Part shown: positions 1-5,920 of the stretch, in pieces | Position numbering within the stretch: the stretch's first letter is position 1 | Layout: each line of letters opens with the position of its first letter | Source: JASEFH01 sp034679905 | Lineage (GTDB): Archaea; Halobacteriota; Methanomicrobia; Methanomicrobiales; JACTUA01 | Length of the DNA: 9,203 nucleotides | Direction: 5' to 3' | Assembly: GCA_034679905.1 (NCBI GenBank) | Contig: JAXDAH010000054.1 | Span: forward strand, 1-9,203 | Made by a program: the position numbers and the translations under genes | The notes under the pieces: generated by a model | What the model was told of the DNA's origin: nothing | Database searches by the model: none | The model's input: the letters and a program-made list of their open reading frames with translations, nothing else

Positions 1-216
1 CCGCTGCTGATGTTCGGGATAACCGGGTTCGTCAGCACGTTCATCGGGCTGGTGGCGGGTTTCTTCTCCCTGCAGGCGTACCTGGTCACCAACCAGCTCC
101 CCTTCGGACCCACCCTCGTCGGGGGGATCGGCCTGATTCTCGGGATGATCCTGCTGAGCTCCGGGTTCATCCTGAACTCGCTTGTCGTGATGCACGGCAA
201 ACCGATCCACCTGTGA
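1..216 (+). CDS. Membrane protein C-terminus (partial), probably GT2 glycosyltransferase membrane anchor
   Basis: The reading frame is open from base 1 and ends with TGA at 214-216, so only the last 71 residues are visible and the start lies outside the window. What remains is two hydrophobic helices (roughly residues 4-28 and 37-62 of the fragment) joined by a short loop containing LPFGPT, then a short polar tail (HGKPIHL). The pattern 'PLLMFGITGF... helix, LPFGPT, helix' is what I know from the C-terminal anchors of archaeal family 2 glycosyltransferases of the dolichyl-phosphate sugar transferase type, which act at the cytoplasmic face of the membrane. The catalytic domain is not in view, so the assignment rests on this anchor and on the polysaccharide-type neighbours. 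The ATG at 10-12 is an internal Met, not necessarily the start. An unrelated two-helix membrane protein remains possible. Confidence 0.6.
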   Translation, partial: PLLMFGITGFVSTFIGLVAGFFSLQAYLVTNQLPFGPTLVGGIGLILGMILLSSGFILNSLVVMHGKPIHL

Positions 217-240
217 ATCGGCACGGCGAGGAAGCCCATC

Positions 241-247
241 CTTTTTT
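241..247 (+). terminator. Oligo-T terminator after the first gene
   Basis: The run CTTTTTT starts 25 nt after the stop codon of the partial membrane-protein gene in otherwise GC-rich DNA. Archaeal RNA polymerase terminates at oligo-T tracts without needing a hairpin. No clear stem precedes it. Confidence 0.5.
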
Positions 248-442
248 GCGCGTATCGGGAAGCGCCCCTCTGCAGCAGGATACTGCACGCATCCCGGCAC
301 CCTTGCGGGGCATGGTCGGGCTAGCGAAGCCAAACGCCCGCCCGAACCCCGCCGTTGCGGCGATACCTGCACCGGATACACTCGGGGGCGAACTGCAACC
401 GGAGCATGCATCGGTCCGCGGTTGTGCCCGAACACCAGGGCG

Positions 443-1177
443 TTATCCGCCCGGCAGTTCGTTCGCTTCTGTATCCGGCATCTTGAGGGTGAAGTACCAG
501 CCGCTGACCATGTAGTGGGGCAGTACGTCGGCCAAACGGCAATCTACTTTGCATATGCTCTTCGACGTACTTAGTATCGGAAAGAAAGACAGAAAATTGG
601 AGTGCTGCATCTTCGATATGACGAATGGTCTCATCAGCTCGGTAAATGCGCCGAGCGAAAAGTTGTGTTTATAATCGAAGGGGGTGTACCGCTTCAGGAG
701 CTTGGCGCCGAATCGCATGGGCATATTGAATAACAGCGTGTAGGGTCCGCGACCATTCGGTATCGTAACGATCAGCAGTCCGTCGTCCTTGATGAGCTCG
801 GGCAGAGTCTTGCACAACAGACTCGGATTTTCAACGTGATGCAGGACTTCGGAACATACGATGATATCGAATTTCGATTCGTACGCAATCGTTTCCGCAT
901 TGCAGATCTCGAACCGTAGATTGTCGAACCGGTTTATTCTCCGGGCATAGGCGATATCTTCAGGATTGAGATCGATTGCCAGCACATCGAAGCCAAGGCT
1001 CGCAAGAGGCATACAGATATTGCCTCTCCCGCAACCAATCTCCAGGATTTTTATATCCTGCGCATGTTTAGAGGCCCTGAATTCTGTCACGCAGTCTACA
1101 ATGAACTGCAACTTCTTTTTATCCGAAAATGCCTTGTATCCGGAGAATGTCTGCCACTCCGTATGCTCAGAACTCAA
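443..1177 (-). CDS. Class I SAM-dependent methyltransferase (Methyltransf_11/23 type)
   Basis: The gene encodes 244 residues, a normal length for a stand-alone class I methyltransferase. SAM-binding motif I is ILEIGCGRGN (residues 44-53), the acidic end of beta-2 is AIDLNPE (67-73), the central strand and following loop are FDIIVCSEVLHHVENP (103-118), and beta-5 is GLLIVTIPNG (133-142). The HHVENP stretch is typical of small-molecule, sugar or lipid methyltransferases of the UbiE/Methyltransf_11 kind. The C-terminal third (about 145-235) probably shapes the acceptor site. No membrane segment or signal peptide is seen, so it should act in the cytoplasm. The TTG start is chosen because an AGGAGGA Shine-Dalgarno lies 8 nt upstream and no earlier start fits. 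Base composition is lower in GC than the neighbours, with AAA, ATA and TTT codons, which suggests separate acquisition. The acceptor is unknown; sugar O-methylation in surface glycan synthesis is a guess from context. Confidence 0.88.
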   Translation of the reverse strand: MSSEHTEWQTFSGYKAFSDKKKLQFIVDCVTEFRASKHAQDIKILEIGCGRGNICMPLASLGFDVLAIDLNPEDIAYARRINRFDNLRFEICNAETIAYESKFDIIVCSEVLHHVENPSLLCKTLPELIKDDGLLIVTIPNGRGPYTLLFNMPMRFGAKLLKRYTPFDYKHNFSLGAFTELMRPFVISKMQHSNFLSFFPILSTSKSICKVDCRLADVLPHYMVSGWYFTLKMPDTEANELPGG

Positions 1178-1185
1178 TGCGGAAA

Positions 1186-1192
1186 TCCTCCT
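1186..1192 (-). promoter_or_regulatory. Shine-Dalgarno of the methyltransferase gene
   Basis: On the minus strand this reads AGGAGGA, a near-complete match to the 16S rRNA 3' end, with 8 nt between it and the TTG start codon (1175-1177). It is the main reason for accepting a TTG start. Confidence 0.7.
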
Positions 1193-1220
1193 GACGGATA
1201 ATTACAATTTTTTTCCAGGG

Positions 1221-1228
1221 ATATTAAT
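1221..1228 (-). promoter_or_regulatory. Candidate TATA box of the methyltransferase gene
   Basis: The minus strand reads ATTAATAT here, 43-50 nt upstream of the TTG start, inside a short AT-rich patch (about 1200-1230) surrounded by GC-rich DNA. With the usual archaeal spacing of about 25 nt, transcription would begin near 1197, leaving a leader of about 20 nt that includes the Shine-Dalgarno. The same geometry is seen for the large secreted-protein gene. Confidence 0.45.
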
Positions 1229-1244
1229 GTTCCTCCTTCTCCGC

Positions 1245-2125
1245 CGGTAGCGCGGCTCAAAATGCGGTGTCTTTTCGATCGGCAGGCTGTTTGCAGCCTC
1301 CATGCAGCGCTGCTGCCGTCAGCTGCCTTCGTATGCCTTCAGGGACGAAAACCCGGGCCGTCTTATCGGGAAGATGGGCGATCCGCCCTGGCACCGGGAT
1401 CGATGGCGATATGTTGGGGGTAGGCGGGATCGAGGAGCCCCGGGGCGAATACTCTTCGCTCCCGCTCGATACGATGGTGAGACGACCACACCCGGTACGG
1501 GCACGATACCGGGACCGCTCGCTGCTGAACCCTCCGGAGCGATCCCCTCGGAAGAGCCGCATACGGATTGTGCGGAGTCTCGGTCCAGCATCTACGCGGG
1601 ATCCGGGGGCCCATGAACGGATAGCCCCGGATCGGGAAAGCCGGGGGTATTCAAAGGGGTGCAGCCGTCGATAGCGTTGCCATGGGGCGACCGTGATCGG
1701 CTTGTCGTCTGTGCCGTGCAGGACGGGAGACGTCGGGCTGCCGGAGCGGGACCCGGTAGCCTTGCCGGCGGCAGAGGGTGAGAGACCGGGCAATCGGGGG
1801 GACCTGCCTGCCCGCCCGGGTGACGGTCCCCGCCGACCGTCGTCCTGCCCCCGATGCAGCGGCAGAGACCGCACGACGCAGGACCGGCGGAAGAGCGATT
1901 CCATACCGGCGCCGCTATCCCGTCACCGGGAGGACCGCATCTGCAAAAGGGCGTCGTCCTGCGGGATGGACCGCCGGGTCCCATCTGCAGACCGGGCCTC
2001 CCCGATCCGGCAGCGGCGACGACGCTGGAGCGGAGATCGAACGGCCCCATCGCTCCCCTGCTCTGCAGGAGTCCGCGGTCCGATCCTGTCCCTGCAGGGA
2101 TACGGATTGCTCCTGGCAGTCGAAA
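1245..2125. other. Gene-free GC-rich stretch
   Basis: About 0.9 kb between the methyltransferase promoter and the flippase leader holds no credible gene. Several frames stay open on both strands, but their products are Arg/Pro/Gly/Ser-rich with no hydrophobic core, no recognisable domain, and no Shine-Dalgarno, and they overlap each other, as expected of random GC-rich sequence. Small inverted repeats occur: AGGCTG/CAGCCT at 1284-1289/1294-1299, the palindrome GCAGCGCTGC at 1304-1313, and CTGCAGG/CCTGCAG at 2063-2069/2091-2097. None is followed by a T tract. It may be decayed coding DNA, but no remnant can be named. Confidence 0.6.
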
Positions 2126-2133
2126 AAGCCAGA

Positions 2134-2141
2134 TTTTAATA
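2134..2141 (+). promoter_or_regulatory. Candidate TATA box upstream of the flippase gene
   Basis: TTTTAATA sits in the only AT-rich patch between the long GC-rich gap and the flippase gene. Transcription would then start near 2163-2168 and leave a leader of about 140 nt before the TTG start, unusually long for an archaeal gene. No better TATA-like element is seen closer to the start codon. Confidence 0.35.
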
Positions 2142-2296
2142 GGATAAGGACATACATGCATTGAATTGCCTGCATCATTGTCCGAAGACGAGGTGCAGAA
2201 CCATCCGTATGGACCCGCCGGGTTGCCAGAAGAGCGTCTACCGCCTGTCTAAGCTGCCTGTTTTCATAGCAGAGCCTGAAATGGATCAGTTCGCAT

Positions 2297-2303
2297 GGTG
2301 ATC
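2297..2303 (+). promoter_or_regulatory. Shine-Dalgarno of the flippase gene
   Basis: GGTGATC is an exact match to part of the archaeal consensus AGGAGGTGATC and lies just before the TTG at 2306. The spacing is tight (4 nt from the end of GGTGA). It supports the TTG start because an in-frame TAG at 2267-2269 closes the frame upstream and no ATG or GTG lies between that stop and the TTG in this frame. Confidence 0.6.
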
Positions 2304-2305
2304 TT

Positions 2306-3865
2306 TTGGGAGAAAGCACGGACCTAAATGAGAGTTTCCGGAGACAGGTGCCCAGAAATCTCATTCTGAACGTTGTCAACTTCGGGATCAGCATCGTCAT
2401 CGGGTTCTGGATGACGCCCTACTTCATCCAGAATCTGGGAGTCGCCGCGTACGGTCTGATCCCCCTGGCGCTCTCTCTGACCAGCTCCGTAAGCATTCTC
2501 ATCATGTCCTTCAACGAATCGGTCGCGAGGTTTCTGACCATCGACATCCATCAGGAGAACCTGCCAAAGGCGCAACGGGCATTCAATACCGCAATATTCG
2601 GCAGCACGACGCTGATCCTGATCTTCCTTCCCCTCATTCTCCTGCTGACCCTGAACGTCCCGCTCCTCTTCGATATTCCGGAGGGAGAGTCCTTCGATGC
2701 GATCATCCTCTTCCTGGGGGTATTCGGGGCCTTCCTGCTCGACGCCTGGTCGGGTAATTTCAATGTATCCATGTTCGTCCGGAACCGGCTCGACATCTAC
2801 AACCTCCTGATGATCGTCCAGCGCGTCTCGCAGGTGCTTCTGGTCGTCGCACTGTTCGTCGTCTTCCGGCCCTACCTGGGCTATGTCGGGCTCTCCTACC
2901 TGCTGTCCTCTCTTCTGGCCGTCGGTCTGGTCATCCTCGCCTGGAAGAGCCTGACTCCGGAGCTGAAGATCTCGCTCCGCGACTTCGACCGGGGGTATCT
3001 TCGGGAGATCGGGGAGATGGCCGGCTGGGTGATCACCTTTCATGTGGGATCCCTGCTGTTCATCCAGGCCGATCTGGTCATCATCAACATCCTGTTCGGC
3101 AGCATTGCCGCCGCCGAGTACGCGATCGCTCTCCAGTGGAGCCTGTTGCTCCGCACCATGGCGACGGTGGCCGCAGGAGTGCTGGTCCCGGTCTACATCA
3201 TCTACTATGCCAGGAAGATGTTTGGTGAGCTCATCCACCTCTCGTCCGCCTCGATCAAACTGCTGAGTCTCGGGATAGCCCTGCCCATCGGGCTTCTCTG
3301 TGGATTTGGATCGGAACTGCTCACCCTCTGGGTTGGGGCCGAGTTTGCAAAACTGACCCCCCTTCTCTGGATCCTCACCCTGCCTCTCATCGCCAATCTG
3401 GCATTCCTCCCGCTCATCGACATCAACACCTCCTTCAACAGAGTGCGGCTCCCCGGCATCGTCACCCTGGTCCTGGGATGCGGCAATATCCTCCTCGCCA
3501 TCGCGCTCGCGGTCTATGCAGGGTGGGGGGTCTACGGCGTGGCCCTGGCAGGCGGGATCATGTTCACGCTGCGCAACTCGGTATTCCTGCCGCTGTATGC
3601 GGCGAGGCTGGTTCAGATCCCTTCCCGCTTGTTTCTGAGCTCTGTACTTCCCGGACTCGTGTCTGCAGGCCTCCTCATCGGTGGAATACTCTGGCTCAAA
3701 CCGTACCTGGCCATCCTGGACTGGGGGTCCCTCATCTTCTACTCGGGAATCCTGACGCTGGGCTACCTGGCCCTGGTCTGGATTGCGGGACTCAACCAGA
3801 TGGACCGCCGGCTGATCCTCGACAGTATCCCGTTCGATCTGTTCCGGAACCGCGGGGCGTCATGA
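2306..3865 (+). CDS. Wzx/MATE-like polysaccharide flippase, 14 membrane helices
   Basis: The 519-residue product is an integral membrane protein with about 14 hydrophobic segments (approximately 19-38, 44-68, 95-122, 131-150, 167-187, 191-212, 240-262, 270-298, 318-336, 352-372, 384-404, 408-430, 445-464 and 474-494). The N-terminus has the layout typical of the polysaccharide biosynthesis (RfbX/Wzx) branch of the MOP exporter superfamily: an Arg-containing amphipathic lead (FRRQVPRN), a first helix, GFWMTPYFIQNLGVAAYG, then a second helix followed by FNESVARFL. Family members flip lipid-linked oligosaccharides from the cytoplasmic to the outer face of the membrane for surface polysaccharide or glycoprotein assembly. 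Length and helix number match the family. The start is TTG at 2306, supported by GGTGATC just upstream. A family 2 glycosyltransferase follows 142 nt downstream on the same strand. The transported glycan cannot be read from sequence. Confidence 0.9.
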   Translation: MGESTDLNESFRRQVPRNLILNVVNFGISIVIGFWMTPYFIQNLGVAAYGLIPLALSLTSSVSILIMSFNESVARFLTIDIHQENLPKAQRAFNTAIFGSTTLILIFLPLILLLTLNVPLLFDIPEGESFDAIILFLGVFGAFLLDAWSGNFNVSMFVRNRLDIYNLLMIVQRVSQVLLVVALFVVFRPYLGYVGLSYLLSSLLAVGLVILAWKSLTPELKISLRDFDRGYLREIGEMAGWVITFHVGSLLFIQADLVIINILFGSIAAAEYAIALQWSLLLRTMATVAAGVLVPVYIIYYARKMFGELIHLSSASIKLLSLGIALPIGLLCGFGSELLTLWVGAEFAKLTPLLWILTLPLIANLAFLPLIDINTSFNRVRLPGIVTLVLGCGNILLAIALAVYAGWGVYGVALAGGIMFTLRNSVFLPLYAARLVQIPSRLFLSSVLPGLVSAGLLIGGILWLKPYLAILDWGSLIFYSGILTLGYLALVWIAGLNQMDRRLILDSIPFDLFRNRGAS

Positions 3866-3892
3866 TATCGGCTTCGCGCTATCCTGTGAGGG

Positions 3893-3924
3893 GTACTCTG
3901 GCGGGCTGAAACCAGTACTCTTTT
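3893..3924 (+). terminator. Candidate hairpin plus T-rich terminator after the flippase gene
   Basis: An imperfect stem pairs GTAC-TC-TGG (3893-3901) with CCAGTAC (3912-3918), leaving a two-base bulge and a 10-nt loop, and it is followed at once by TCTTTTAATTCTT. The position, 28 nt after the flippase stop, fits a terminator. The T-rich part may equally serve as a TATA element for the next gene. Confidence 0.35.
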
Positions 3925-3928
3925 AATT
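3921..3928 (+). promoter_or_regulatory. Candidate TATA box of the glycosyltransferase gene
   Basis: TTTTAATT is the only AT-rich element in the 142-nt gap before the glycosyltransferase start at 4008. It would place the transcript start near 3950 with a leader of about 55-60 nt. It overlaps the T-rich end of a possible flippase terminator, so only one reading may be right. Confidence 0.3.
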
Positions 3929-4007
3929 CTTCCCGCAGAAATTACGGATACAGGTCAGGACGGGGGCGATCGGCGTCCCGCCGCTCTGGGGCAGGGAAGA
4001 GGTCCGG

Positions 4008-4967
4008 ATGGAAGAGGCGGCTCCGCGGGTTTCTGTTGTCATTCCTCTCCTCAATAAGGAGCCCTACATCGCCCGCACCCTCCGCTCGGTTCTCCAGCAG
4101 TCGGTGGCAGAGTTCGAACTGATCGTGGTGGATGGAGGGTCCACGGACGGAAGCGTGGACGTCGTGAAGAGTTGTACCGATCCCCGGGTCCGTCTCGTTC
4201 TGTTCGGGCGCCGCGGCGTCTCCAGATCGCGCAATGCCGGGATCGCCGAGGCCCGTACGGATCTCGTCGCCTTCCTGGACGCGGACGATGAATGGGAGCC
4301 AGACGTCCTTTCGACCTTTCTCCGCCTAAGGGAGGCACATCCCGAAGCCGGGGCATACGCAGTATCCCACGTCAACTGCGAGGGCGAAGGTCGCATCGTG
4401 GAGCCCGAATACCCGAGGCTCCCGCCGCCGCCCTTCGAAGGGATCATCCCGAGCTATTTTCTTGCCGCCGCACTCTCCGAACAGCCTGTCATATCCTCTG
4501 CCGTGGCCGTTCGGGGAGAGGTACTTCGGGAGATAGGAGGATTCCCAGAGGATGTGCATATTGCAGAGGATCTCATCACCTGGTTTAGGGTTGCCCTGCG
4601 GTATCCCGTCGCGTTCAGCTGGAGGGCCCGGGTCGTTTACCATATGGAGGCATCGAACAGGACAGCGGAGCTCGCCGAGAAAACAAACTGGATGGAGCAG
4701 GTGATCCGGAACGCAGAAGAGGCCCTTCGAAGCGGTGCGGTGCCGCCGGAGAAGGTAGCCGATGTGGTGGAGTACATCTGCAGCTACCGGATACTGCTGG
4801 CCCAGAAGGCGATCTACGCCGGCCATCCAGAAAGGGCGCGGGAGGTTCTGGCAGAGTGCAGGACACGCCACTTCCTCTGGGAGAAGTGGAAGTGGCGAGC
4901 CTGCGCAGGGATCCCGCCGCGGTTGTTCCGGCACCTGGTCGCTCTGCCGGCGAGGCTTCGCGGTTAG
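4008..4967 (+). CDS. Family 2 glycosyltransferase (GT-A fold)
   Basis: The 319-residue protein opens with the GT2 nucleotide-sugar binding fold: VSVVIPLLNKE (residues 8-18), VDGGSTDGS (41-49), then VSRSRNAGI (71-79) and the metal-binding DXD motif in LDADDEW (90-96). A probable catalytic-base region is AEDLITWFRV (186-195), the ED pair seen in many GT2 enzymes. The last 100 residues are mainly helical and Arg-rich (WEKWKWRACAGIPPRLFRHL) without a clear membrane helix, so the enzyme is probably cytoplasmic or membrane-associated. It should transfer a sugar from a nucleotide donor to a growing lipid-linked glycan; donor and acceptor cannot be inferred. The ATG start follows AGAGGT (about 3998-4003) with a 4-nt spacer. 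It lies downstream of the flippase on the same strand and probably works in the same glycan pathway. Confidence 0.92.
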   Translation: MEEAAPRVSVVIPLLNKEPYIARTLRSVLQQSVAEFELIVVDGGSTDGSVDVVKSCTDPRVRLVLFGRRGVSRSRNAGIAEARTDLVAFLDADDEWEPDVLSTFLRLREAHPEAGAYAVSHVNCEGEGRIVEPEYPRLPPPPFEGIIPSYFLAAALSEQPVISSAVAVRGEVLREIGGFPEDVHIAEDLITWFRVALRYPVAFSWRARVVYHMEASNRTAELAEKTNWMEQVIRNAEEALRSGAVPPEKVADVVEYICSYRILLAQKAIYAGHPERAREVLAECRTRHFLWEKWKWRACAGIPPRLFRHLVALPARLRG

Positions 4968-5331
4968 GGACCGCTGTCCTTGCGGCCGCGCCATCCCTGC
5001 GGTCCAGAGAGAACGGGATACGAGACGAAATACCGACCGTCGTTGCATGGCGCCGGGAGCGGAGGGCGATTCGTCTGTGGCATGCCGCATCCGCCCTTTG
5101 CAGTCCTGGGCGAGGAGAAAATGGGAATCGCCGCCAGACATTCGAGAGCTCCACCGCTGGAGATCGAGCGCATCGCCGTGCTTCGGTGGGACTCCTGAAA
5201 AGAGGCGAATTGCAGCAGGATCCGTCCCGACCGCTCGTCGCATCCGCGCTGCAGGACTCGCGTCATTCCTGCGGCAGCGTTCTGTAGCCGGCCCTGAAGG
5301 TTCAACAGAAACATGCGAAGGGAACCGGGCA

Positions 5332-5365
5332 CCATCCCCCGGCGAAGCCCGGGGAAGGGGGATGG
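5332..5365. repeat. Stem-loop 1 of the hairpin cluster
   Basis: CCATCCCCC (5332-5340) pairs perfectly over 9 bp with GGGGGATGG (5357-5365). The 16-nt loop itself can form a small GGC-GAA-GCC hairpin (5341-5349). It is not followed by a T tract on either strand, so a terminator is not the obvious explanation. Confidence 0.6.
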
Positions 5366-5385
5366 GGCGGCAGCGAGCCCGCCCC
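5364..5385. repeat. Stem-loop 2 of the hairpin cluster
   Basis: GGGGCGG (5364-5370) pairs over 7 bp with CCGCCCC (5379-5385) around an 8-nt loop. It overlaps the end of stem-loop 1 by two bases, so the two full stems compete slightly. Confidence 0.5.
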
Positions 5386-5402
5386 TCCCGATCCTATCGG
5401 GA
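5386..5402. repeat. Stem-loop 3 of the hairpin cluster
   Basis: TCCCGAT (5386-5392) pairs over 7 bp with ATCGGGA (5396-5402) around a 3-nt loop (CCT), directly after stem-loop 2. Confidence 0.55.
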
Positions 5403-5600
5403 ACGATTGAGCAGAAGGGAAACATGGATCGAATGGAGATGGAAGGCTGTGCACCGTTTGAGAGAATGTGCCGGCGCATGCTCCAACCTCGCAGTCCGCG
5501 GTGGATCGCACACAAGCACCGGAGTGCTCCTGCCAGGGAGCAGCCAGACCTGGCTTTGCATATACACCTATGGATGTTTTATTAGTTAGAGGGGTATAGA

Positions 5601-5624
5601 CCCTCCCCTCTCCGAAGGGAGGGG
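5601..5624. repeat. G/C-tract hairpin
   Basis: CCCTCCC (5601-5607) can pair with GGGAGGG (5617-5623); an alternative register is CCCCTC (5605-5610) with GAGGGG (5619-5624). The loop contains CCGAA, reminiscent of the CGAAG loop core of stem-loop 1. There is no T tract after it. Confidence 0.5.
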
Positions 5625-5899
5625 ACAGAGTGCGGTAGGCCCGTATGGAATTGTGAATCCCGATGGCGGAGATGTCTCTCTCGCATGGAGGGGGAGAGGG
5701 GCGCGGCCTCCCGCCAGGAAATACCGGAAAACCGGCCCGGAGCGTGTGCTGGATGCGGATCACGACAGAGCCGGCGGCAGGGGATGTAAAAGATCTCGTC
5801 CCGGAGCCGTCGTGGCGGAGGGGAAGCCCGGACCGTTTCGGCGAGGACCTGCTATCCCGCCTCCATGCTGCAGGGATGCCGCGCGGGGCACTCGCGCTG

Positions 5900-5906
5900 A
5901 AAAAAA
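5900..5906 (-). terminator. Oligo-T terminator of the secreted beta-helix gene
   Basis: On the minus strand a run of seven T residues begins 14 nt after the TGA stop (5921-5923), preceded by CTCTC. This is a good archaeal-type terminator and ends the transcript before the gene-free stretch. Confidence 0.6.
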
Positions 5907-5920
5907 GAGAGGCGGGTGGA

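Larger units (their letters stand above)
4968..5900. other. Gene-free stretch with hairpins and an isolated AT-rich patch
   Basis: Between the glycosyltransferase stop and the terminator of the large secreted-protein gene lie about 930 nt without a credible gene. Open frames on both strands give Arg/Ser/Pro/Gly-rich products without domains or ribosome binding sites. The stretch contains a cluster of three consecutive stem-loops (5332-5402), another G/C-tract hairpin (5601-5624), and an AT-rich promoter-like patch (about 5553-5600). Nothing else recognisable was seen; no transposase remnant or tRNA was found. Confidence 0.6.

Noticed and set aside
213..515. Plus-strand frame whose GTG overlaps the stop of the first gene
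   Set aside because: The overlap looks like translational coupling, but the product is low-complexity, has no domain, crosses an oligo-T terminator, and overlaps the 3' end of the well-supported methyltransferase.
1257..1904. Minus-strand frame of 215 codons, and overlapping frames at 1592-2161 and 1693-2139
   Set aside because: The products are Arg/Pro/Gly/Ser-rich with no hydrophobic core or ribosome binding site, and competing frames on both strands are equally open.
2324..3238. Minus-strand open frame of 304 codons opposite the flippase gene
   Set aside because: Its product is an extremely Asp/Glu/Gln/Arg-rich mirror of hydrophobic codons in the flippase, which is the expected result of reading a membrane-protein gene backwards.
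4762..5589. Plus-strand frame of 275 codons overlapping the glycosyltransferase end
   Set aside because: It starts inside the glycosyltransferase gene in another frame, has Arg/Ser-rich random-like composition, and runs through the hairpin cluster.
5605..5701. Inverted match CCCCTCTCC (5605-5613) with GGAGAGGGG (5693-5701) as possible ends of a small mobile element
   Set aside because: The match is short and low in complexity, there is no target-site duplication, and pyrimidine/purine tracts of this kind pair easily by chance.
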